Shown here: positions 40,712 through 52,310 of the stretch, in pieces
Numbering within the stretch: position 1 is the stretch's first letter
Layout of the letters: each line of letters opens with the position of its first letter
Source of the DNA: Kluyvera genomosp. 3
GTDB taxonomy: Bacteria; Pseudomonadota; Gammaproteobacteria; Enterobacterales; Enterobacteriaceae
DNA: 64,000 nt
Reading direction: 5' to 3'
Assembly (NCBI GenBank): GCA_002211745.1
Contig: CP022114.1
Coordinates: 1,736,001-1,800,000, forward strand
Notes under the pieces: model-generated
Seen by the model: only the letters and a program-made list of their open reading frames with translations
Told to the model about the DNA's origin: nothing
The model's database searches: none
Program-made: the position numbers and the translations under genes

Positions 40712-41265
40712 ATGCAGGAATTATCGGGCTTTTCGGTACCAAAAGGCTTTCGCGGCGCCGGGGCATAAAAGTACAAATATGGTGGGCGGTTCAGGCCACA
40801 TTATTTGCCTGGTCTCCGCAGATATTGTATCGCTGGCGCGCATTTTTATTGCGTCTGTTTGGCGCGAAAATAGGAAAAAACGTAGTCATTCGCCCATCGG
40901 TAAAAATCACTTATCCATGGAAATTAACCATTGGAGATTATGCCTGGGTGGGCGATGACGCAGTGTTATATACCTTGGGTGAAATTACCCTTGGGGCAAA
41001 TTCGGTGGTTTCGCAGAAATGCTATTTGTGCACCGGCAGCCACGATTATCAGAGCGCGCATTTCGATATTAACGCTGCGCCGATTGTGGTTGGTGAGAAA
41101 TGCTGGCTGGCGACGGATGTTTTTGTTGCCCCCGGCGTCACGATTGGCGAGGGCACAATCGTGGGTGCCCGCAGCAGCGTTTTTAAATCGCTACCGGCAA
41201 ATATGATTTGCCGTGGCAATCCCGCAGTGGTTACGCGTGAGCGCGTAGAGAAAGTGACTCCCTAA
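40712..41265 (+). CDS. wcaF: Colanic acid acetyltransferase WcaF
   Basis: Left-handed beta-helix acetyltransferase of the maltose/galactoside O-acetyltransferase group. MQELSGFSVPKGFRG is followed, after a frame break near 40757, by IKVQIWWAVQATLFAWSPQI. Hexapeptide repeats are clear in KIGKNVVIRPSVKITYPWKL and WLATDVFVAPGVTIGEGTIV; the catalytic His is in YLCTGSHDYQS. About 185 residues. It probably O-acetylates fucose in the repeat unit. Confidence 0.94.
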
Positions 41266-41289
41266 ACGGGACAATTTGAGGAAAATAGA

Positions 41290-42411
41290 ATGTCAAAAGT
41301 CGCACTTATTACCGGCGTAACGGGGCAGGACGGTTCTTATCTGGCAGAACTGCTGCTGGAAAAAGGCTATGAAGTTCACGGGATTAAACGCCGTGCTTCT
41401 TCCTTTAACACCGAACGTGTCGATCACATCTATCAGGATCCGCACAGCAGCAACCCAAAATTTCACCTGCACTACGGTGATTTGACCGACAGCTCCAACC
41501 TGACGCGCATTCTGCAGGAAGTGCAGCCGGATGAAGTGTATAACCTCGGCGCGATGAGCCACGTTGCCGTGTCGTTTGAGTCGCCGGAATATACCGCCGA
41601 CGTGGATGCAATGGGCACGCTGCGTCTGCTGGAAGCCATCCGCTTCCTGGGGCTGGAGAAGAAAACGCGTTTCTATCAGGCTTCCACTTCGGAACTGTAC
41701 GGCCTGGTGCAGGAAATTCCGCAAAAAGAGACCACTCCGTTCTATCCGCGCTCGCCGTATGCGGTGGCCAAACTGTATGCCTACTGGATCACCGTTAACT
41801 ACCGTGAATCTTACGGCATGTACGCCTGTAACGGCATCCTGTTCAACCACGAGTCTCCGCGCCGCGGCGAAACCTTCGTGACGCGTAAAATCACCCGTGC
41901 CATCGCTAACATCGCTCAGGGCCTGGAGAAGTGCCTGTACCTCGGCAACATGGATTCCCTGCGCGACTGGGGCCACGCCAAAGACTACGTGAAAATGCAG
42001 TGGATGATGCTGCAACAGGACCATCCGGAAGATTTCGTTATCGCCACCGGCGTGCAGTATTCGGTTCGCCAGTTCGTCGAAATGGCGGCGGCACAGCTGG
42101 GTATCAAACTGCGCTTTGAAGGTAAAGGCGTGGAAGAAAAGGGGATTGTCGTTTCCGTCACCGGTCACGATGCGCCGGGCGTGAAACCGGGTGATGTGAT
42201 GGTGGCCGTGGATCCGCGCTACTTCCGTCCGGCAGAAGTTGAAACCCTGCTCGGCGACCCGACCAAAGCGCATGAGAAACTGGGCTGGAAACCGGAAACC
42301 ACCCTGCAGGAGATGGTCTCTGAAATGGTCGCCAAAGACCTGGAAGCAGCGAAGAAACATTCCCTGCTGAAATCCCACGGTTATGAAGTGGCGATCGCGC
42401 TGGAGTCTTAA
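41290..42411 (+). CDS. gmd: GDP-mannose 4,6-dehydratase
   Basis: Intact, 373 residues. Converts GDP-D-mannose to GDP-4-keto-6-deoxy-D-mannose, first committed step to GDP-L-fucose. The NADP-binding loop is [20 protein letters not shown], the catalytic Thr/Ser region is [20 protein letters not shown], and the YxxxK pair is in [17 protein letters not shown]. It works with the next gene, fcl, and is fed by manC and manB. Confidence 0.97.
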   Translation: MSKVALITGVTGQDGSYLAELLLEKGYEVHGIKRRASSFNTERVDHIYQDPHSSNPKFHLHYGDLTDSSNLTRILQEVQPDEVYNLGAMSHVAVSFESPEYTADVDAMGTLRLLEAIRFLGLEKKTRFYQASTSELYGLVQEIPQKETTPFYPRSPYAVAKLYAYWITVNYRESYGMYACNGILFNHESPRRGETFVTRKITRAIANIAQGLEKCLYLGNMDSLRDWGHAKDYVKMQWMMLQQDHPEDFVIATGVQYSVRQFVEMAAAQLGIKLRFEGKGVEEKGIVVSVTGHDAPGVKPGDVMVAVDPRYFRPAEVETLLGDPTKAHEKLGWKPETTLQEMVSEMVAKDLEAAKKHSLLKSHGYEVAIALES

Positions 42412-42413
42412 GT

Positions 42414-43379
42414 ATGACCAGACAACGTATTTTTGTGGCGGGCCACCGGGGAATGGTGGGCTCGGCCATCGTCCGACAGCTTGCACAACGCGGCGACGTG
42501 GATCTGGTGGTTCGCAGCCGCGATGAGCTCAACCTGCTGGATAGCCGCGAAGTGAACGACTTCTTCGCCGCTGAAAATATTGATCAGGTGTATCTGGCGG
42601 CGGCGAAGGTGGGCGGCATTGTGGCCAACAACACCTACCCGGCGGATTTCATCTACGAGAACATGATGATTGAAAGCAACATTATTCACGCGGCGCATAC
42701 GCACAACGTGAATAAGCTGCTGTTTCTCGGTTCATCGTGCATCTATCCGAAAATGGCTAACCAGCCAATGCACGAAAGCGAGCTGCTGCAGGGCACGCTG
42801 GAAGCGACTAATGAACCGTACGCGATTGCGAAAATTGCCGGTATCAAGCTGTGCGAGTCCTACAACCGCCAGCATAATCGCGACTATCGCTCGGTGATGC
42901 CGACCAACCTGTACGGGCCGAACGATAACTTCCACCCGAGCAATTCGCACGTTATTCCGGCGCTGATGCGCCGCTTCCATGAAGCGATACAGCAAAACGC
43001 CGCGGACGTGGTGGTGTGGGGGAGCGGCACGCCGATGCGCGAGTTCCTGCATGTGGACGATATGGCGGCAGCCAGTATCCATGTGATGGAGCTGGATCGC
43101 GGCGTCTGGCTCGAAAACACGCAGCCTATGCTGTCGCATATTAACGTCGGCACCGGCGTTGACTGCACCATCCGTGAGCTGGCACAGACGATGGCGAAAG
43201 TGGTGGGCTTTAAAGGGCGGGTGGTGTTTGATGCCACCAAACCCGACGGCACGCCGCGCAAGCTGCTCGACGTTTCTCGCCTGCATCAACTGGGCTGGTA
43301 CCACGAAATCGCGCTGGAGGCTGGTCTTGCCAGCACTTACCAGTGGTTTCTGGAAAACCAGCACCGCTTCCGGGGGTAA
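42414..43379 (+). CDS. fcl: GDP-L-fucose synthase (WcaG)
   Basis: Intact, 321 residues. Bifunctional 3,5-epimerase/4-reductase that finishes GDP-L-fucose. Nucleotide loop [20 protein letters not shown] at residues 7-26; catalytic Ser in [20 protein letters not shown] and YxxxK in [20 protein letters not shown]. It starts two bases after gmd, so the pair is coupled. Confidence 0.97.
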   Translation: MTRQRIFVAGHRGMVGSAIVRQLAQRGDVDLVVRSRDELNLLDSREVNDFFAAENIDQVYLAAAKVGGIVANNTYPADFIYENMMIESNIIHAAHTHNVNKLLFLGSSCIYPKMANQPMHESELLQGTLEATNEPYAIAKIAGIKLCESYNRQHNRDYRSVMPTNLYGPNDNFHPSNSHVIPALMRRFHEAIQQNAADVVVWGSGTPMREFLHVDDMAAASIHVMELDRGVWLENTQPMLSHINVGTGVDCTIRELAQTMAKVVGFKGRVVFDATKPDGTPRKLLDVSRLHQLGWYHEIALEAGLASTYQWFLENQHRFRG

Positions 43380-43382
43380 CGC

Positions 43383-43862
43383 ATGTTTCTGAGCCAGGAA
43401 GCGTTTGCCACCGTGGTGCAGTCTACGCCGCTGATCTCCATCGATTTGATCGTCGAGAACGCGCAGGGCGAGTTTTTGCTGGGTAAGCGCAACAATCGTC
43501 CGGCGCAGGGGTACTGGTTTGTGCCGGGCGGTCGGGTACAGAAAGATGAAACGCTGGAACAGGCGTTTGCCCGCCTGACCGAGGCCGAACTGGGGCTGAG
43601 CCTGCCGATGACGGCAGGCCGCTTTTACGGCGTCTGGCAGCATTTCTATGACGACAACTTCTCCGGCACGGATTTTTCGACCCATTACATTGTGCTTGGT
43701 TTCCGCCTGCAGGTGGACGCCGGAACCTTAACGCTGCCGGACGATCAGCATAATGAGTATCGTTGGCTGACACCGCCTGCGTTACTGGCGTCGGACAACG
43801 TTCATGAAAACAGCCGCGCCTATTTCCGGGTCGACAAATTGGCCGAGGTGCCGGGCCTATGA
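43383..43862 (+). CDS. gmm: GDP-mannose mannosyl hydrolase (WcaH, Nudix)
   Basis: Intact, 159 residues. Hydrolyses GDP-mannose or GDP-glucose to GDP and the sugar and may balance sugar-nucleotide pools. The segment [20 protein letters not shown] is the Gmm variant of the Nudix box, in which the usual REUXEE is altered, as known for this enzyme. YWFVPGG leads into it. The stop overlaps wcaI by four bases. Confidence 0.95.
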   Translation: MFLSQEAFATVVQSTPLISIDLIVENAQGEFLLGKRNNRPAQGYWFVPGGRVQKDETLEQAFARLTEAELGLSLPMTAGRFYGVWQHFYDDNFSGTDFSTHYIVLGFRLQVDAGTLTLPDDQHNEYRWLTPPALLASDNVHENSRAYFRVDKLAEVPGL

Positions 43863-45081
43863 AGATTCTGGTGTATGGCATCAACTATTCGCCCGAACTC
43901 ACCGGCATCGGCAAATACACCGGCGAAATGGTCGAGTGGATGGTGCAGCAGGGTCACGAGGTGCGAGTGATTACCGCGCCGCCGTACTATCCGGAATGGC
44001 AGGTTGGCGCGAAATACTCAAGCTGGCGCTACCGCCGGGAAAACGGCGATGCCACCGTCTGGCGCTGCCCGCTGTATGTGCCAAAGCAGCCGTCGACGCT
44101 GAAGCGTTTGATCCATCTCGGCAGCTTTGCGTTCAGCAGTTTCTTCCCGCTGATGGCCCAACGTCGCTGGAAGCCGGATCGCATTATCGGCGTGGTGCCG
44201 ACGCTGTTCTGCACCCCGGTATGCGCCTGCTGGCGAAGCTCTCCGGCGCGCGTACGCTGTTGCATATTCAGGATTATGAAGTCGACGCCATGCTCGGGCT
44301 GGGCATGGCAGGTAACGGTCGCGCCGGCAAGGTGGCAAAACTTGCCAGCGCCTTTGAGCGCAGCGGACTGCACAACGTCGACAACGTATCGACCATCTCG
44401 CGCTCGATGATGAACAAAGCCTGCGAGAAGGGCGTTGCGCCGGAGAAGGTGATTTTCTTCCCCAACTGGTCGGAAGTTTCCCGTTTTCGCGAGGTGCCGG
44501 AAACGCTGGTGATGGCGCTGCGTCAGCGTCTTGGCCTGCCGGATGAACGCAAAATTATTCTCTACTCCGGCAATATCGGTGAGAAACAGGGGCTGGAGAG
44601 CGTGATTACTGCCGCCGAACAGCTCCGTGAACAGCCGTGGCTGTTTGCCATTGTCGGCCAGGGCGGCGGTAAAGCGCGGCTGGAAAAAATGGTCGCCGAA
44701 CGTGGGCTGGATAACGTCAAGTTCCTGCCGCTGCAGTCGTACGAAGATTTACCCGCGCTGCTGGCGATTGGCGACTGCCATCTGGTGATTCAGAAGCGTG
44801 GCGCGGCGGATGCGGTGTTGCCTTCCAAGCTGACCAATATTCTGGCGGTGGGCGGCAACGCGGTGATTACCGCTGAACCGCAGACCGAGCTCGGCCAGCT
44901 ATGTCTGGACAATCCGGGCATTGCGGTGTGCGTGACGCCTGAATCGGTTCCGTCGCTGGTCGACGGGATTGAGCAGGCGCTGAAGATGCCGAAGCGAAAT
45001 GCGGTCGCCCGCGCCTGGGCCGAACGTTCGCTCGATAAAGAACACGTTCTCAACCAATTTATTGCTGATATTCGGGGTTAA
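43859..45081 (+). CDS. wcaI: Colanic acid glycosyltransferase WcaI (GT4)
   Basis: GT-B glycosyltransferase of the repeat-unit pathway; in E. coli it is assigned the addition of L-fucose to the first sugar. The acceptor-domain start is [21 protein letters not shown] lost base near 44218 shifts the frame in [25 protein letters not shown]. The donor domain has [20 protein letters not shown] and the E-rich end [20 protein letters not shown]. About 407 residues, as in E. coli. It ends three bases before manC. Confidence 0.94.
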
Positions 45082-45084
45082 ACG

Positions 45085-46519
45085 ATGAGTCAAACTACGC
45101 TTTTCCCGGTCGTGATGGCCGGTGGCTCGGGTAGCCGACTGTGGCCGCTGTCCCGAGTGCTGTACCCCAAACAGTTCCTGTGCCTGAAAGGGGACATGAC
45201 CATGCTGCAGGCCACGGTGAACCGGCTGGACGGCGTGAAGTGCGCCAGCCCGGTGGTGATCTGCAATGAGCAACACCGCTTTATCGTGGCGGAACAGCTG
45301 CGTCAGCTCAACAAGCTGACCGAAAACATTATTCTGGAACCAGCAGGGCGCAACACGGCGCCAGCCATCGCCCTGGCGGCGCTGGCGGCTAAGCGTCGCG
45401 AACCGGACGGCGACCCGCTGATGCTGGTGCTGGCGGCAGACCACGTCATTCAGGACGAAGAGGCCTTCCGCGCGGCGGTTCGTCATGCCACGCCGTATGC
45501 TGAAAATGGCAAGCTGGTGACCTTCGGTATCGTGCCGAACGTGCCGGAAACCGGCTACGGCTATATTCGCCGTGGTGATGTCACGCCGGGTACCGACGAC
45601 ACGCTGGCCTTCGACGTCGCGCAGTTTGTCGAAAAACCCAATCTCGATACCGCACAGGCCTATGTCGCCAGCGGTGAATATTACTGGAACAGCGGCATGT
45701 TCCTGTTCCGCGCCGGGCGCTATCTGGAGGAGCTGGGCAAATATCGCCCGGATATTCTTCGCGCCTGTGAAAAAGCGATGGACGTCACCGACCCGGATCT
45801 CGACTTTATCCGCGTCGATGAAGCGGCGTTCCTGAGCTGCCCGGACGAATCCATCGATTATGCGGTGATGGAGCAGACCGCGGATGCGGTAGTGGTGCCG
45901 ATGGACGCGGGCTGGAGTGACGTTGGTTCCTGGTCATCGCTGTGGGAGATCAGCAACCACACGCCGGAAGGCAACGTGCACCATGGCGATGTCATCAGCC
46001 ATAAAACCGAAAACAGCTATGTCTATGCAGAGTCTGGCCTGGTGACGACCGTCGGGGTAAAGGACCTGGTGGTGGTGCAAACCAAAGACGCGGTGCTTAT
46101 CGCCGATCGCAACGCGGTGCAGGACGTGAAAAAGGTGGTCGAGAAGATTAAGGCCGACGGCCGCCACGAACACCACATCCACCGGGAAGTCTACCGCCCG
46201 TGGGGCAAGTATGACTCGATTGATTCCGGCGATCGCTATCAGGTTAAGCGCATCACCGTGAAGCCGGGGAAGGGCTGTCGCTGCAGATGCATCACCACCG
46301 AGCGGAACACTGGATTGTGGTGGCGGGCACCGCCAAAGTCACTCTCAATGACCAAATTACGCTGCTGGGTGAGAACGAATCTATCTATATCCCCTTGGCG
46401 TCACCCACTGCCTGGAAAACCCGGGGAAAATCCCGCTCGACCTGATTGAGGTGCGATCTGGCGCCTATCTGGAAGAGGACGACGTGGTGCGTTTCCAGGA
46501 TCGTTACGGGCGCGTGTAG
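45085..46519 (+). CDS. manC: Mannose-1-phosphate guanylyltransferase (CpsB)
   Basis: Makes GDP-mannose from Man-1-P and GTP. The pyrophosphorylase signature is [20 protein letters not shown] at residues 10-29, with KQFL after it, and [20 protein letters not shown] mid-protein. The C-terminal cupin (mannose-6-phosphate isomerase-like) domain is disturbed by breaks near 46268 and 46397, but [20 protein letters not shown] and [20 protein letters not shown] are readable to the TAG at 46517-46519. Length about 478. A REP element follows before manB. Confidence 0.95.
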
Positions 46520-46529
46520 CGCCCGGCTG

Positions 46530-46554
46530 GCCGGATAAGCGCGGCGCATCCGGC
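46530..46554. repeat. REP-like palindrome between manC and manB
   Basis: GCCGGATAAGCGCGGCGCAT followed by CCGGC is a short REP-type palindrome just after the manC stop. It may protect the upstream mRNA within this operon. Confidence 0.75.
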
Positions 46555-46622
46555 AAATCACGACACCAAAATTGATGGCCATAACGGTCAGGGCGAACTG
46601 TTGCCTGAAGAAAGGTAAAAAC

Positions 46623-47991
46623 ATGACTAAATTAACCTGTTTTAAAGCCTATGACATCCGCGGCAAGCTCGGCGAAGAGCTGAATGAAGACATCGCGTGG
46701 CGCATTGGCCGCGCTTACGGTGAATACCTGAAGCCGAAAACTATCGTGCTGGGCGGCGATGTGCGCTTGACCAGCGAGGCGCTGAAACTGGCGTTAGCCA
46801 ATGGCCTGCGCGACGCGGGCGTTGACGTGCTCGATATCGGGCTTTCCGGCACCGAAGAGATTTACTTCGCCACCTTCCACCTCGGCGTCGATGGCGGCAT
46901 TGAAGTGACCGCCAGCCATAACCCGATGGACTACAACGGCATGAAGCTGGTGCGGGAAGGCGCACGCCCATCAGTGGCGATACCGGCCTGCGCGACGTAC
47001 AGCGTCTGGCGGAAGCCAACGACTTCCCGCCGGTCAATGAGGCCGCGCGCGGTAGCTACCAGAAAATCAACCTGCGTGACGCCTATATCGACCACCTGCT
47101 GGGCTACATCAACGTGCAAAACCTGACGCCGCTGAAGCTGGTGGTGAACTCCGGTAACGGCGCGGCTGGCCCGGTGATTGACGCGCTGGAAGCCCGCTTC
47201 AAAGCGCTGAATGTGCCGGTGAACCTGATCAAAGTGCACAACACCCGGACGGTACCTTCCCGCACGGTATTCCTAACCCGCTGCTGCCGGAGTGCCGCGC
47301 GGATACCCGCGATGCGGTCATCAAATACGGTGCCGATATGGGTATCGCTTTTGATGGCGACTTCGACCGCTGCTTCCTGTTCGACGAGAAAGGGCAGTTT
47401 ATTGAGGGCTACTACATCGTCGGCCTGCTGGCGGAAGCCTTCCTCGAAAAGAACCCCGGCGCGCGCATCATTCACGACCCGCGTCTGTCGTGGAACACCG
47501 TGGACGTGGTCACAGCGGCGGGCGGCACGCCGGTGATGTCGAAAACCGGTCATGCCTTTATTAAAGAGCGCATGCGTCAGGACGACGCGGTTTACGGCGG
47601 CGAAATGAGCGCCCACCACTACTTCCGTGATTTCGCCTACTGCGACAGCGGCATGATCCCCTGGCTGCTGGTCAGCGAGCTGCTGTGCCTGAAGGGCAAA
47701 ACGTTGGGTGAACTGGTGCGCGACCGTATGGCAGCGTTCCCGGCGAGCGGTGAAATCAACAGCCATCTGGCGGCACCGTCAGAAGCGATTGCCCGCGTGG
47801 AAGCACACTTTGCCGGCAGCGCGCTGGAGATCGACCGTACTGACGGCATCAGCCTGGCGTTTGCCGACTGGCGCTTCAACCTGCGTTCTTCCAATACCGA
47901 ACCGGTGGTGCGCTTAAACGTGGAGTCTCGCGGAAATACGCCGCTGATGCAGGCGCGAACGCAGGACATTCTGGCGTTGCTTAATCAGTAA
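46623..47991 (+). CDS. manB: Phosphomannomutase (CpsG)
   Basis: Interconverts mannose-6-P and mannose-1-P for GDP-mannose. The start [20 protein letters not shown] has an AAGAAAGG upstream; an earlier in-frame ATG at 46572 has no homologous residues. The phosphoserine loop is [20 protein letters not shown], the metal loop [18 protein letters not shown], and the sugar loop [20 protein letters not shown]. Breaks near 46968 and 47247 interrupt it; length is 456 after joining, as in E. coli. Confidence 0.96.
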
Positions 47992-47997
47992 TTATTG

Positions 47998-48102
47998 CCC
48001 CTCACCCTAACCCTCTCCCCAGAGGGGAGAGGGAACCGAACGTGCAGGCTGCGGATTGGTTTTTCTCCCTCGCCCCTTTGGGGAGAGGGCCGGGGTGAGG
48101 GG
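47998..48102. repeat. CCCTCACCC...GGGTGAGGG intergenic inverted-repeat element, copy 2
   Basis: Second copy of the element at 36091, in the opposite orientation: this one starts CCCCTCACCCTAACCCTCTC and ends GGGAGAGGGCCGGGGTGAGG, the reverse of copy 1. It shares the CCGAACG core but has about 20 extra bases in the middle. It fills the manB-wcaJ gap. Confidence 0.85.
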
Positions 48103-48123
48103 AAACGACGAATAGGACCAACG

Positions 48124-49516
48124 ATGACGACTCTAAAAAAGCGCGAACGAGCTAAAACGAATGCATCGTTAATCTCCATGGTGCAGCGTTTTTCCGATAT
48201 CACCATCATGTTGGGGGGATTGTGGCTGGTGTGTCAGGCGGTTGCGTTGCCGTTTTTATATCTCCATCTGTTGATGGCGCTGGTGACGCTGGTCGTTTTC
48301 CAGATGATTGGCGGGATTACCGATTTCTACCGCTCCTGGCGCGGCGTGCGTATCACCACCGAATTGCTGCTGCTGTTGCAGAACTGGACGCTGAGCCTGG
48401 TGTTTGCCGCCGGACTGCTGGCGTTTAACGATGATTTTAATACCAACTTTACCATGTGGCTGGCGTGGTACCTGATTAGCACCATCGGCATGCTGGCGAG
48501 CCGCGCGTTCATTCGCTACGGCGCTGGCATGCTGCGCCATCGCGGCTATAACACCCGCTATGTGGCCGTCGCCGGGGACATGCCGGAAGGGCAGGCGCTG
48601 CTCGAAAGCTTCCGCAACCAGCCGTGGCTGGGCTATGAAGTGGTCGGCAGCTATTACGATGCTAAACCGGGCGGCGTTAACGCCGACTGGATGGGCAATC
48701 TTGAACAACTGCTCGACGATGCCCGCAGCGGCAAAATCCACAACGTCTACATCTCGATGGCGATGCAGGAAGAGAGCCAGATTAAAGAGGTGGTCCGTTC
48801 TCTCGCCGACACCACCTGCTCGGTGCTGCTGATCCCGGATGTTTTCACCTTCAACATCCTGCATTCACGCGTAGAGGTGGTGAACGGTATTCCGCTGGTG
48901 CCGCTGTACGACACGCCGCTCTCCGGGTGAATCGTATTATCAAACGGCTGGAGGATATCGTGCTGGCGCTGGCATTCTGCTGCTGATTTCGCCTGCGCTG
49001 TGCTGCATCGCGCTGGCGGTGAAGCTGAGTTCGCCGGGCCCCATCATCTTCCGCCAGACCCGCTACGGCATGGATGGTAAGCCGATCAAGGTGTGGAAAT
49101 TCCGCTCAATGAAGGTCATGGAGAACGACAAGGTGGTGAAACAGGCGACGCAGAACGATCCGCGTGTGACCCGTGTCGGCAACTTCCTGCGCCGCACCTC
49201 GCTGGATGAACTGCCGCAGTTTATCAACGTGCTCACCGGCGGCATGTCTATCGTCGGCCCGCGTCCGCACGCGGTGGCGCACAACGAGCAGTACCGTCAA
49301 CTGATTGAAGGCTACATGCTGCGCCACAAAGTGAAGCCTGGCATTACCGGCTGGGCGCAGATCAACGGCTGGCGCGGTGAAACCGATACCCTCGAGAAGA
49401 TGGAAAAACGGGTGGAGTTCGATCTCGAATACATCCGCGAGTGGAGCCTGTGGCTCGATATCAAGATCGTCTTCCTGACGGTGTTCAAAGGCTTTGTCAA
49501 CAAAGCAGCCTACTGA
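48124..49516 (+). CDS. wcaJ: Undecaprenyl-phosphate glucose-1-phosphate transferase WcaJ
   Basis: Polyisoprenyl-phosphate hexose-1-phosphate transferase that starts each colanic acid unit by placing Glc-1-P on undecaprenyl phosphate. The ATG at 48124 begins MTTLKKRERAKTNASLISMV. N-terminal helices and a CoA-binding-like domain precede breaks near 48928 and 48967. The catalytic domain is conserved: SSPGPIIFRQTRYGMDGKPI, KVWKFRSMKVME, RRTSLDELPQFINVLTGGMS and VGPRPHAVAHNEQY with the DE pair. About 464 residues, as in E. coli. Confidence 0.95.
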
Positions 49517-49525
49517 GGAAGTGAC

Positions 49526-51000
49526 ATGGGCCTGAGAGAAAAAACCATCAATGGCGCGAAATGGTCGGCGATGGCGACGGTGGTGATTATTGGCCTGGGG
49601 CTGGCGCAGATGACGGTGCTGGCGCGGCTGTTTGACGGCCATCAGTTTGGTCTGCTCACCGTGTCGCTGGTGATTATCGCGCTGGCGGACACGCTGTCGG
49701 ATTTTGGTATCGCCAACTCGATTATTCAGCGTAAAGCCATCAGCCAGATTGAGCTGACCACGCTCTACTGGCTAAACGTCGGGTTGGGGATTGCGGTGTT
49801 TGCCGCGGTGTATCTGCTGAGCGATACCATTGCGCGGTTGCTGCACAACCCGGATCTCGCGCCGTTGATCAAAACGCTGTCGCTGGCCTTCGTGGTGATC
49901 CCCACGGCCAGCAATTTCGTGCGCTGATGCAAAAAGAGCTGGAGTTTAACAAAATCGGCTCCATTGAGACCGCAGCGGTGCTGTCGGGCTTTACCTTTAC
50001 GGTGATCAGCGCCTGCTTCTGGCCGCTGGCGATGACCGCAATTTTGGGTTATCTGGTCAACAGCGCCGTGCGTACGCTGCTGTTCGGCTATTTTGGCCGC
50101 AAGATTTACCGTCCAGGTCTGCATTTTTCGCTGACCACGGTCATGCCGAACCTGCGCTTCGGCGCGTGGCTGACGGCGGACAGTATTGTTAACTACATCA
50201 ACACTAACCTGTCGACGCTGACGCTCGCGCGCATCCTCGGCGCCAGCGTGGCCGGGGATATAACCTCGCCTACAACGTAGCGGTGGTGCCGCCGATGAAG
50301 CTTAACCCAATCATCACCCGCGTGCTGTTCCCGGCGTTCGCTAAGATTCAGGACGACACCGACAAGCTGCGAGTGAACTTCTACAAGCTGCTGTCGGTGG
50401 TGGGATCATCAATTTCCCGGCGCTGCTGGGCTGATGGTGGTGAGCAATAACTTTGTGCCGCTGGTGTTCGGCGACAAATGGCTGCACATCGTGCCAATCC
50501 TCCAGTTGCTGTGCGTGGTGGGCTGCTGCGCTCGGTGGGCAACCCGATCGGTTCGCTGCTGATGGCCAAAGCGCGAGTGGATATCAGCTTTAAATTCAAC
50601 GTCTTTAAGACCTTCCTGTTTATTCCTGCGGTGATTATCGGCGGGCAGCTCGGCGGCGCGATTGGCGTCACGCTGGCTTCCTGCTGGTGCAAATTATCAA
50701 CACCATCCTCAGCTACTTTGTGATGATCAAACCGGTGCTGGGCCGGGCTACCGCGATTACCTGCTGAGCCTGTGGCTGCCGTTTCGTCTCTCTCTGCCGA
50801 CGCTGATTTCAAGCTACGCGGTGGGGCGACTGTTGGAAGGCAGCGTTTCGCTCTCGGCGCTGCTGGCGATGCAGGTGCTGGCAGGCGTAGTCAGCTTTGC
50901 GCTGGTGATCATGCTGTCACGCAACAGCCTGTTGCTTGAACTAAAAAAACCGCTCTGTCGGAGCGGAAAACTGAAAACGTTATTACGCGTTCCTGATTGA
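49526..51000 (+). CDS. wzxC: Colanic acid flippase WzxC
   Basis: Multi-helix transporter of the polysaccharide-flippase family that moves the lipid-linked repeat to the periplasm. It starts MGLREKTINGAKWSAMATVV and has LARLFDGHQFGLLTVSLVII and the motif DFGIANSIIQRKAISQIEL. This is the most heavily interrupted gene here: breaks near 49925, 50262, 50400, 50430, 50520, 50680 and 50745. The pieces VVPPMKLNPIITRVLFPAFA and MIKPVLG run in order through three frames. Length about 491, as in E. coli (492). Confidence 0.92.
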
Positions 51001-51027
51001 TTTGCTTGAACCCTTTTTGATGAGGCC

Positions 51028-52310
51028 ATGATGAAATTACTAATTTTGGGAAACCACACCTGCGGCAACCGCGGCGACAGCGCCATTATGCGCGGCCTGC
51101 TCGATGCGATTCTTCGCCAGCAGCCGGACGTTGAGATGGACGTAATGAGCCGTTTCCCGATCAGTTCCTCCTGGTTGCAGGGGCGTGAGATTATTGCCGA
51201 TCCGCTGTATCAGCTGAGCCAGAAACAGCAGGCGGCGGCAGGAGTGAGCGGGCGCGTGAAGAAAGTGCTGCGTCGCCGCTTCCAGCACAAGATCCTGCTG
51301 GCCAAGGTGACCGGCGAAGGCAAACTGCGCAACTTTGAAATTGCGCCTGAGTTTCATGATTTTGTGCGCTTCCTTGGCAACTATGACGCGATTATTCAGG
51401 TAGGTGGGTCGAACTACGTCGATCTCTACGGCTTGACTCACTTTGAGTACCCGCTGTGCGCCTTTATGGCTAACAAGCCTATCTACATGATTGGCCACAG
51501 CGTTGGCCCGTTCCAGAACCCGGACTTCAACGAGCTGGCAAACTACGTCTTTGGCCGCACTAACGCGTTGATTCTGCGTGAAACCGTGAGCCGTGAACTG
51601 ATGGCGAAAGCGCAAATTGATACCAGCAAAGTAGAGCAGGGCGTGGATACTGCCTGGCTGGTTGAGCACCGTAACGACAGTTTCGAACCCAGTTATGCGG
51701 TACAACACTGGCTGAACCTGACCGCACAGCGTAAAACCGTGGCGATCACCCTGCGCGAGCTGGAGCCGTTTGATAAACGTCTGGGTACAACCCAGCAGGC
51801 CTATGAGAAAGCGTTTGCCGAGGTGGTGAACCGTATGATTGACGACGGTTATCAGGTGCTGGCGCTTTCTACCTGTACCAGTATCGACCGCTACAACCGC
51901 GATGACCGCATGGTCGCGCTGCGCATGGCGCAGTACGTTAAAAACCGCGAGCATTTCCATATCGCCATGGACGAACTTAATGACGTGGAGATTGGCAAAA
52001 TTCTTGCCTCCTGCGAACTGACCATCGGTACCCGCCTGCACTCGGCGATTATCTCGATGAACTTCGGCACGCCGGCGATTGCCATTAACTACGAGCACAA
52101 ATCAGCGGGCATTATGCAGCAGCTGGGTATGCCTGAGATGGCCATCGACATTCGTCACCTGCTCGACGGCTCGATGCAAGGTGTGGTGGGCGATATTCTC
52201 AACCAGCTTCCGGCGCTGGGCGAGAAAGTCGCCGCGGCGGTGGAGGGGAACGCCAGAAGGGCTTCACCATGATTGAATCGGTGCTGAACCGCATCCGGGA
52301 GGGCCGATGA
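51028..52310 (+). CDS. wcaK: Colanic acid pyruvyl transferase WcaK
   Basis: Polysaccharide pyruvyl-transferase family; adds the pyruvate ketal to a galactose of the repeat unit from phosphoenolpyruvate. MMKLLILGNHTCGNRGDSAI begins the first Rossmann-like domain; GTRLHSAIISMNFGTPAIAI, with its Arg and His, is the family's catalytic motif. Open for 414 codons until a lost base near 52250; GFTMIESVLNRIREGR then leads to the TGA at 52308-52310, which overlaps wcaL. About 427 residues. Confidence 0.94.

Noticed and set aside
41293-42486. 397-codon minus-strand frame
   Set aside because: Lies exactly antisense to the intact gmd gene; a shadow frame.
51040-52098. 352-codon minus-strand frame
   Set aside because: Antisense to wcaK, no family features; shadow.
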